This document shows positions 24,901 through 35,900 of a stretch of 64,000 nucleotides of DNA, in pieces. The stretch's first letter is position 1, and each line of letters opens with the position of its first letter. A program made the position numbers and the translations under genes. The DNA lies in assembly GCA_022414725.1 (NCBI GenBank), contig CM039462.1, positions 116,309,409 through 116,373,408 of the forward strand, given 5' to 3'. The stretch comes from Microglena sp. YARC (lineage: Eukaryota > Chlorophyta > Chlorophyceae > Chlamydomonadales > Chlamydomonadaceae). The notes under the pieces are model-generated. The model was given only the letters and a program-made list of their open reading frames with translations, was not told where the DNA came from and made no database searches.

Positions 24901-25949
24901 AATTACAAACTCACTAGTAATTATAACATAATATAACATAACTAACATTCTCTAATTATAAACTCACTAGTATTTATAAACTCACTAGTAATTAGAACAT
25001 AATATAACATAACTAACATTCTCTAAGTATAAACTCACTAGTAATTACAAACTCACTAGTATTAACTAACTTAGCCTGTCCCTACCTATGTACAGCACGA
25101 TTGGTATTTATATACCTTAGTGTTTTGAGGTGCTCTCTTCCGCAGTAAGAAAGGGCTCCCTCAATACCACGCCCCACCAGGCGTTATCATTACTTTTTAG
25201 TGCTTTGGGGGTGCCACTTATAGCAATTCAGGGGATGAACTGGACAAAACGTTTCCGCGAGAACTCGTACTTGTACTTCGTACTTGAAATCAAGAATTTT
25301 TGCCTGGAAATCCGAGAATTCTCGACAATTCTCGACAAAGTACGAAATGTCTGTCCAATTCATCCCCTGAATTGCTTTAACAGTCTTTTGGGGTTGCCTG
25401 CAAAGCTATACATGTGTGCTTCACTCTTTTGGGGTTGCCTGCAAAGCTATACATGTGTGCTTCACTCTTTTGGGGTCGCCTGCAAAGCTATACATGTGTG
25501 CTTCACTCTTTTGGGGTCGCCTGCAAAGCTATACATGTGTGCTTCACTCTTTTGGGGTCGCCTTCAAAGCTAAACATGTGTGCTTCACTCTTTTGGGGTC
25601 GCCTGCAAAGCTATACATGTGTGCTTCACTCTTTCGTTCCCCAGCGGAGAGTCGCCATTCCGTCGGTGCATGGCAACGCATGGATTGGGCTAAAGTAGTC
25701 AGAAATGGCCTCCTACCCCCCCCCCCCCCCCCCCCCTTTGCTTCGCGCTGCACGGGTTTCAGGGCGCAGTGCGTCGCACTGGGGTCGCACCGAGCTCAAT
25801 CTGCGCTGCCCCTCCCCCCCCCCCCCCCCCCCCCCCCTCCCCCCCCACACACACACTCGCAGACACACACAGGGACAGCACGGAGAGGAGCATCGTGTCA
25901 GGCTGCCCACACACACACAATCACAGACACACAGGCTGAGCCCCCCCCC

Positions 25950-25988
<39 letters not shown>

Positions 25989-26219
25989 ACACACACACAC
26001 AGGGGCACCACAGAAAGGAGCATCACATCAGGCTGCATCCCCCCCCCCCCCCCCCGCTCACACACACACACACACACACAGGGACACCACGGAAAGAAGC
26101 ATCACGTCAGGTCAGCCCCCTGTATACCACCCTGATATCGCTCCTGCTGCTGTTGAGTTCATGATCGCTTGCTTCAACGTACACACACTCACACCACACA
26201 CACACAGGCTACCCCCCCC

Positions 26220-26250
<31 letters not shown>

Positions 26251-26378
26251 AGGGACACACAGAAAGAAGCATCACGTCAGGTCAGCCCCCTGTGTACCAC
26301 CCTGATATCGCTCTTGCTGCTGTTGAATTCATGACCGCTTGCTTCAACGTACACACACTCACACCACACACACACACA

Positions 26379-26419
<41 letters not shown>

Positions 26420-26548
26420 GACACCACGGAAAGAAGCATCACGTCAGGCCAGCCCCTGTGTACCACCCTGATATCGCTCCTGCTGCTGTTGAGTTCATGA
26501 CCGCTTGCTTCAACGTACACACACTCACACACACACACACAGGCTACC

Positions 26549-26579
<31 letters not shown>

Positions 26580-26734
26580 ACGCACACACACACAGGGACA
26601 CCACGGAAAGAAGCATCACGTCAGGCCAGCCCCTGTGTACCACCCTGATATCGCTCTTGCTGCTGTTGAGTTCATGACCGCTTGCTTCAACGTACACACA
26701 CTCACACCACACACACACAGGCTACCCCCCCCCC

Positions 26735-26765
<31 letters not shown>

Positions 26766-26910
26766 ACACACACACACAGGGACACCACGGAAAGAAGCAT
26801 CACGTCAGGCCAGCCCCCTGTGTACCACCCTGATATCGCTCTTGCTGCTGTTGAGTTCATGACCGCTTGCTTCAACGTACACACACTCACACCACACACA
26901 CACAGGCTAC

Positions 26911-26941
<31 letters not shown>

Positions 26942-29900
26942 ACACACACAGGGACACCACGGAAAGAAGCATCACGTCAGGCCAGCCCCCTGTGTACCAC
27001 CCTGATATCGCTCCTGCTGCTGTTGAGTTCATGACCGCTTGCTTCAACGTCAATCCAAGCAAGCGCCCCTCCGCCTGGCAGCTTATCAACCACCCTTGGG
27101 CAGCAGTCTCGGCAGCGGTGGGTACAATTTATATTATTTAAATTAAAGCAGGACCATTTAAATACAGCGTAAATTTATATTTTTTAAATTAAATCATCAC
27201 CATTTAAATACAGCGAAAAATTATATTATTAAATGAAATTAACATCGATCCAAGCCAGCAACCCTCCGCCTGGCAGCTTGTCAACCACCCTTGGGCAGCG
27301 GTCTCGGCAGCGGTGGGTAAAATTCATATTATTTAAATGAAATCATCGTCATTTAAAAACAAGCGCCCCTCCGCCTGGCAGCTTATCAACCACCCATGGG
27401 CAGCGGTCTAGGCAGCAGTGGGTACAATTTATATTATTTCAATGAAATCATCATCATTTAGATACAAGCGCCCCTCCGCCTGGCAGCTTATCAACCACCT
27501 TGGGCAGCGGTCTCGGCAGCGGTGGGTACAATTTATATTATTTAAATGAAATCATCGTCATTTAAAAACAAGCGCCCCCTCCGCCTAGCAGCTTATCAAC
27601 CACCCATGGGCAGCGGTCTGGGCAACAGTGGGCACAATTTATATTATTTAAATGAAATCATCGTCATTTAGATACAGCGTCCGTCCGCCTGGCAGCTTAT
27701 CAACCACCCGTGGGCACCGGTCTCGGCAGCGGTGGGTAAAATTCATATTATTTAAATTAAATCATCGTCATTTAAATACAGCGTCCGTCCGTCTGGCAGC
27801 TTATCAACCACCCATGGGCAGCGGTCTGGGCAACAGTGGGTACAATTTATATGATTTAAATGAAATCATCATCATTTAAATACAGCGCCCGTCCGCCTGT
27901 CAGCATACCAACCACCAGTGGGCAGCGGTCTCGGCAGTGGTAGGTACAATTTATATTATTTAAATTAAATTTAAATAATTTTTTTTTTCTTTTTTTTCGA
28001 TTGTAAGCAAGTGTAAGCAAACCAACCCGCCCCGCCCCACCTGACATCACTCCAACCCACCTGCCCATACACCACCCACACCCCCACCTGCCCCCACCTA
28101 ACAGAGATCAAGCTCAGACACTGGTGTTGCAAGTTCTGCGTGGCCTATGAGGCGCAGCTCAGCCTCGGCACAGGTGGGCATGTGCTCTGTCTGGGTGTGT
28201 CTGTGTGTATGTGTTTATGTCTGTCTGTGTGTGTGTATGTCTGTGTATGTGTGTTTGTCTGTGTATGTGCATGTCTGTGTGTGTATGTATGTCTGTTTGT
28301 GTGTGTGTGTATCTCTGTTTCTGTGTGTCTGTATGTGTGTGTATGTCTGTGTGTGTGTGTCTGTATGTGCTCTGTCTGTGTGTGTGTTTATGTCTGTCTG
28401 TGTATGGCTGTGCGCGTATATCTGTTTGTGTATGTTTGTTTGTGTGTGTGTGTCTGGGTGTGTATCTCTGTTTGTGTGTGTGTATGTCTGTGTATGTGTA
28501 TGTCTGTTTGTGTGTGTATGTCTGTGTGTGCATATCTGTGTGTGTATGTGTATCTGTTTGTGTGTGTATGCCTGTTTGGGTGTATGTCTGTGTTTCTGAG
28601 TGTGTATGTCTGAATGTGTTTGTCTATTTGTGTGTGTATGTCTGTTTGTGTGTGTATGCCTGTTTGTGTGTGTATGTCTGTTTGTGTGTGTATATCTGTT
28701 TGTGTGTGTATGTCTGTTTGTGTGTGTATGTCTGTTTGTGTGTGTATGTCTGTTTGTGTGTGTATGTCTGTTTGTGTGTGTATGTCTGTTTGTGTGTGTA
28801 TGTCTGTTCGTGTGTGTATGTCTGTTTGTGTGTGTATGTCTGTTTGTGTGTGTATGTCTGTTCGTGTGTGTTTATACCTGTGTGTGTATGTCTGTTTGTG
28901 TGGGCATGTGCTCTATGGGTGTATGTCTGTGTGTGTATGTCTGTTTGTGTGGACATGTGCTCTATGGGTGTATGTCTGTGTGTGTATGTCTGTTTCTGTG
29001 GGCATGTGCTCTATGAGTGTATGTCTGTGTGTACATGTTTCTGTGGGCATGTGCTCTATCTGTGTGTACGTCTATGTATGTGTATGTCTGTTTGTGAATG
29101 CCTGTGTCTGTGTGTGTGTACTTGTATGTTTCTGTGTATGAGTGTTATGTATGTGTGTACGTCTGTTTGTGTGTGTCTGTTTGTGTGTATGTCTATGTGT
29201 GTATATGTATGTTTGTGTGCGGGCATGTGCTCTGTGTGTGGAAGTCTGTTTGTGTGTCTGTTTGTATGTGTCTGTATGTGTGTGTACCTGTCTGTGTGTA
29301 TGTCTGTGTGTGTATGTCTGTCTGTGTTTGTCTGTTTGTGTGTGTATGTCTGAGTGTGTATATGTGTGTGTGGGAAGCACGAACTACGGCTCCCCGTTGA
29401 TCTTGTTTTCTTACTTTCTTTTCTGTTTTGAAGGTTGGGCAAGTCCCTCTAGCCTATTTGGCTACCCCTGGACTGTAAACAGACATACATACATGTTACG
29501 TATGTTCAATACGTGAAATATCTGAATTTAAGTTTAAATTTGCCAGATTGTTTGCCTCTGTCCCCTCTAAAGGTCGACGACACACCAACGCACGCGAACA
29601 CCACCTCCTACCCCCATCCCCCAACCCCAACCACCTGTCTCCCTCGGATCGACCACACACACACACCACCCCCTTACCCCCTCCCTTCCCACCTGCCCCC
29701 CTCAAGTCGACCACACACACCATCCCCCATCTCCTCCCACTTCCTTCAGGTCGACCACGCACAAGGGTGCGCCCTCCCGAGGAAGACCACACACACCCAC
29801 ACACTACCCCATCCCCCATCTCCTCCCACCTCCCTCAGGTCAACCACGCACACACACTACCCCCCTCCCCTCCCCCCCCCCTCAAGTCGACCAAACTCAC

Positions 29901-32900
29901 ACACCACCCCTTACCCCTATCCCTCTCCACCTCCTTCAGGTCGACCTCGCACAAGGGTGCGCCCTCCTTGAGGAAGACCACCCACACCCACACACTACCC
30001 CCATCCCCCATCTCCTCCCACCTCCCTCAGGTCAACCACGCACACACACTACCCCCATCCCCTCCCACCTGCCCCCCCCTCAAGTCGACCAAACTCACAC
30101 CACCACCCTTACCCCTATCCCTCCCACCTCCTTCAGGTCGACCTCGCACAAGGATGCAACCTCCCTGAGGCCCCCTTTGGTGGGAGGTCACTCCGCTCTG
30201 ACCCAAGCCTCCATCTCCAATTCAACCCTGTTGAGCTCACCACCCATAGCGGCTCCCTGCCAGCTCAGCAGACCCAACAGCCTGGCAGGCACCCTGTGCC
30301 CGTCCAGGAGAGGGTGGCAGCCGGCAAGCACTTAGCCGCAATGTTCAACAAGTCTGCCCCCGCCAAGAACGCTCGCAGGTGTGGACACACACACACACGC
30401 ACACATGCACACACACATGCACACGCAGGTGTGGGCACACACACACGGACACACACACACGCATGCACACACACACACTCACACACACGCATGCACATGC
30501 ACACACAGGTGTGGATATACATACATAGGGAACGGCAAATCATATGATGTTGACCAAAGACGAGTATGATATCATATGATATCATACAAAAATCATATGA
30601 TTTGATATCAGATGATATAATGCCCCAGGCCAAAGTTACCTAGTCAGACCGCCAGCATCATATGATATCATATGATGACATGATATCATATTGCCGATCC
30701 CTACACATACATGCACACGCACACATGCGCACACTCACACACACTCTCACACGCATGCACACACACATGCACACGCGCACACACATGCATAAATGCACAC
30801 GCACACAGACACATGCGCACACTCACACACACACATGCACACGCACACAGACACATGCGCACACTCTCACACACACACGCATGCACACACACATGCACAC
30901 ACACACACGCACGCACACACACACATGCATACACACACAGACACACGCACACACACACGCTCATGCACATTCACGCACGCATGCACACACACAAATGCAC
31001 AAACAGAAACATGCACAGGCTGCCCCCCCCCCCCCCACCCACCCCCCACCCCCACCCCCCCCAACACACACACCACCCTAACCCATCCTTTTCCCCTGTT
31101 GCTCCAGGGAGCAGGTGCCCTCAACCACCTAACCCCCAAACCACCTGAACCCAAGTGCTAACCAGCTTCTCCCTGCTGCTCAAAATCAACAAGGACCACT
31201 TCAACTAAAACATAAATCGACCCCATGGTCCCCCACCACCACCACCACCGCACACACACACACACATACACACTCACACACACACTAACACACATTTACA
31301 CGCACACTCACACACACAGTGACACACATACACGCACTCGCACACATACACACTCACACACTCACACACATAAAAACTCACACACATACTCACACACACT
31401 CACACTCATACACACACTCACACACATACACACGCACACTCACACACATAAACACACATATACACACACACACTCACACACATGCACACACGCACTCACA
31501 CACTCTCACACACACATACTCACACACACACAAACTCACATACATACAGACACACACACTCACGCACATACACACACAAACACACACAGGGAGAGGAGTC
31601 AGTCTTATCCACACACGCACACACTCACACACACACACTTATGCACACACTCACACACACACACACAAACTCACATACATACACACACACCCACACTAGC
31701 ACACACACACCCACACTAGCACACACACACTCATACATACACACTCACACACAAACACAAACACAAACACACAGGGAGAGGAGTCAGTCTCACCCATACA
31801 CGCACACACTCACACATACACACGCTCTCACACATATACACACACACACACTCACACATATACACGCACATACACACACACTCACACATATACACACACA
31901 TACACACACGCTCACACATATACACACACATACACACACACATACAAACACTCACACATATACACACACACTCACACACACATACAAACACACACACTCT
32001 CAGGTGTAGAATCATCAAACCGTGTAATTAATGGTTGACCAATTTGTTGTAGAAAGTTGAGGTCGGGAGTTCAAATCCCCCCAACTCCACTTTGAAAACC
32101 TTCTCTATTTTCAACCTTAGAGTCACCCCCTCACACATTTTGACGTTTTTTGGCGGGGCTCCCTCTTCAAGGGTTACCCATTTGTCCGTCCGGTCGTCTG
32201 ACCGCGCTGAAGCCTGACACGTCAGCCAACGGTCTCGTAACTAACTCGCTTCCGTTGCCACCTGTTGCTCCCTAGCGATCACTCTCCGCCAATTTTTTGC
32301 GTCACATGCGACGCTGCATAGAACTTGACGACCTCACTGTCACCCCCTCACACATTTCGACCTGACAGTCACCCCCTCACAATTTAGGCGGAGCCCCCAG
32401 GTAACCCCCATTGTCCGTTAGTCCCGACCGTCCGACCGACTGAAAAATTGAAGCCTGACACGTCGGCCAACTGTCTCACAACTAACTGGCTTTGGTCAGC
32501 TCCAATCTGTTGCCACCTGTTTGTTCCGTTGCCCACACACTCCCCAATTTTCCGCGACGCTTGCGATGCAGCATGGGACTTGTCGACCTCACAGTCACCC
32601 ACACACTCACACATACACACACTAACACCCATACACAAACACACTCACTCACATATACACACACACTCACACATACACACTCCCAAATTTTCCGCGACGC
32701 TTGCGATGGACTTCTCGACCTCACAGTCACCCCTTCACACATTCGCAGGGAAGATTGGAACAGGAGCAACAGAAGTAGCAGATCAATAAGCGCGACGCCC
32801 TCCTACGTGCAGCGCAAGGAGGATGTGCGCACTTCCAGGTAAGGGCGCTTGCACACATACCTTGTGCATATAACATATTCCTATTTGTGCATATAACATA

Positions 32901-35900
32901 TAACATATAACATATTCCTATGTGTGCATATAACATTAAACATATAACATATTCCTATGTGTGCATATAACATATAACATATTCCTATTTGAATTGTGCA
33001 TATAACATATAACATATAGCATATTCCTATGTGTACAAATAACATATTCCTATTTATGCATATAACTTATTCAGCCTTTTTAGTAGGAACATTCTCAAAA
33101 TAATCCAAACTTGCTGCTATCATCGCAACGCCCTCCTATGTGCAGCGCAAGGAGGAGGTGCGCTCATCCAGGTATGGGCGCGTGCACAATTACCTTGTAT
33201 GTGTATGTATGTATGTATGTATGTATGTGAGTTATGCTGCCGTTCAGGCATCGGTGGTAATTCTTTTTACTGAGATGGTCCTACGGTGACTATAGCTAGC
33301 TCCGGCTTACGCTATGGTGTCCTTAACTTCACGTCCTGTGAGTAACGGTTCTACACGGATGTAACAATTTCAATTTCAATTGTATGTATGTATGTACTAG
33401 TACGGTAGCCCGTGTGGCCGGTGGCCGCACCTACTCTCACGATGACCCCCCCCCCCCCCCCCCCCCCCCAATCATACCCGTTTGGCCTTTGGCCACACCT
33501 ATTTGGGGCTGGTTACATAATGGTTCATACTTGAAGCCCCCCCCCATTCACACCACCACCACCAAACCATTATCGCCCCTCCCCCCTTCTCTCCCGTTGG
33601 CCACACCTGTTTTGGGCTGGGTTGCAAAACGGTTTTCTCTACAGTGCATGCAACTTAAAACATTGACGGACGCATATCCCTTGCGATGGTCTCCCTTGTG
33701 CACCCACAAGCACACAAACACCACCGTACTCCTCCCCCCCCCCCCCCCCCCCCCCCCAGTTATCTCCCCCCCCCACACACACACCCAACCATGTACCCCA
33801 GCCCACAAACATATTCCCTTACTCTTCCTGACATATTTCCTGACTCCATACCTTCCCCACCTAAGCCATCCCACCAGCCCCCACCCTCTCCCCACTCTCA
33901 TCCCTCCCCTCCCTCCTACAAGCACCCATCAGCACACACATACTCCATATCTGCCTCCCTCCACTTCAGCTGTGGGCTTTGCTATAGCTGAAAGGCAAAC
34001 GGGACGAAGAGCATCGACAACGTTTGCGCATCATCCGACTCCGCTAAAAGCATCGGACCTGCTTCCCTGCCACCTCAGCTGTGATCGATAGTCGACCCCA
34101 CTGAAAAAGCTGAGCCTGCGCAATCGCAACTGTACATAACTAAAGCTTCTTCTTAGCGAGCATGTATTCAGTTCGGCCGAAGAACAATCCTGTTCACCGC
34201 AACTGCTCCCGAAGTCAACTCGATCTGAGACTTGGAAACATCGCTAGGTTCATCCATTCAACTTTGCCGCGTGCTCGCTACAGCATAATGCACAGCGACG
34301 ACATGTTTATCGATGCAGTGGGAAGAAGTTGCAGTCAAGTTGCTGATTTGAGATGTTCGGTCAAGTTAGGGCGAGAATTCTCAGCGAGATTTTTCATTCG
34401 GTCAACTTTGATGCGTACTTGCTATGGCACAATGCGGAGGGACATGTTTCTCAATGCAGTGGGAAGAATTTGCAGTCAAGTTTGTGACATGGGATGGATA
34501 CGATTCGGACATTTCTGACAGTTCGGCTGACTCACCACGTCACCTCCCGTTGTGCGCAGCGACAGGTCTCTTGACGCAAGGGAAAGGTCTTGGAGAGGGA
34601 AAAGCTTGTATGAAGACGAAGTGTAGCGCTACCGAAATCAGGTGGATGAACTCAGGCGGGAAAAGGAGAAATCGGGCGGGATGCGCAACAGGTAGAATAA
34701 GCAGGAGGCGAAGGTTGCATAAGGCAGAATTCGCAGGAGGCCAATCAGGGGGAAAAGCTTGTAGGAAGACGAACTGTAGCGCTACCGAAATCAGGTGGAT
34801 GAACACAGGCGGGAAAAGGAGAAATCGGGCGGGATGCGCAACAGGTAGAATACGCAGGAGGCGAAGGTTGCATAAGGCAGAATTCGAAGGAGGCCAATCA
34901 GACAGAAGTTGAAGCAGGAGGGATTAAAACCGTGAATTGGCTGGGCGTGAATTGGCTGGGCGGCAATTGGCTGGGCGGGAAGTTGGTTAAGTCGGTTACG
35001 CGATGACACCACCACGACCACCGCGACCACGACCACGACCATGATTTCTTTATATATATAGATGTATGTATGTAAAAGGGGTGGGCCAAATAGGCTCAAG
35101 GGACTTACCTCATACATGTTCAGCCATTTCAGTAGGAATTAAGGGAAATATCCATAAATAATCCAAAATCACAGCAATAAGCGCGACGGCCTCCTCCTAC
35201 GTGCAACGCATGGAGGATGTGCGCACTTCCAGGTAAGGGCGCTTACACACATATGCTTGCACACGTACGCTTGCACACATACGATTGTGCATATACCATA
35301 TTCCGCCTTTTTAGTAGGAACATTCTCAAAATATCCCATACTCGCTGCTATCATCACGACGCCCTTCTCCTGCATGCAGCGCAAGGAGGAGGTGCGCTCT
35401 TTCAGGTGTGGGCGTTTGCACACACATGGGGTAACTGGTCAGCACTTACTTTCCAAAACCTAATCCCAAACCTAGACCATCTAAACCTTAACCCCCTAAA
35501 CCCAAGTGCTGACCAGCTTCCCCCTGCTGCCCCTCCAGGGGACACCCCACTACCACCCCACATACACACACATACACACACACCACTCCCTACCCTCGAT
35601 CCTTTCCCCCTGTTGCTCCTCCAGGGGATAGGTGCCTTCAACCACCTTAACCCTAAACCACCTAAACCCAAGTGCTGACCAGCTTCTCCCTGTTGCTCCT
35701 CCAGGGTGCAGGTGCCCTCGCTGCCTGAGGTGCATGAGGAGTGGGTGTGTGACCCGGCAGCCAGGCGTGGCTCCGACCCTTTCCGCATATCCCCACCACT
35801 GGTACCCTTGGATGTGCAAGACTGTAAATCAAAATTGAGGACGTCAGTTCCTACTATTTTCAGGTAAGGGTGGGTGCAAACAATGAGCTCAGCTTCTCAG

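Larger units (their letters stand above)
32839..35420 (+). repeat. Intron 7 with three further donor-side copies of exon 7
   Basis: Copies of ACGCCCTCCTACGTGCAGCG, AAGGAGGAGGTGCGC and TCCAG/GTAAGGGCG occur at 33126-33172 (GTATGG donor), 35185-35232 (GTAAGG) and 35355-35406 (TTCAG/GTGTGG). Between them are ATAACATATTCCTATTTGTG repeats (32860-33070), poly-C runs, and unrelated sequence at 33960-35060. Confidence 0.85.

Noticed and set aside
28140..29400. 382-codon Cys/Val frame
   Set aside because: GT-rich intron of the kinase gene; the repeated 20-base unit explains it.
30137..30378. Separate gene for exons 6-9 downstream of the kinase
   Set aside because: All junction phases from exon 4 to exon 9 agree, and the inferred total length fits a kinase with a long tail.
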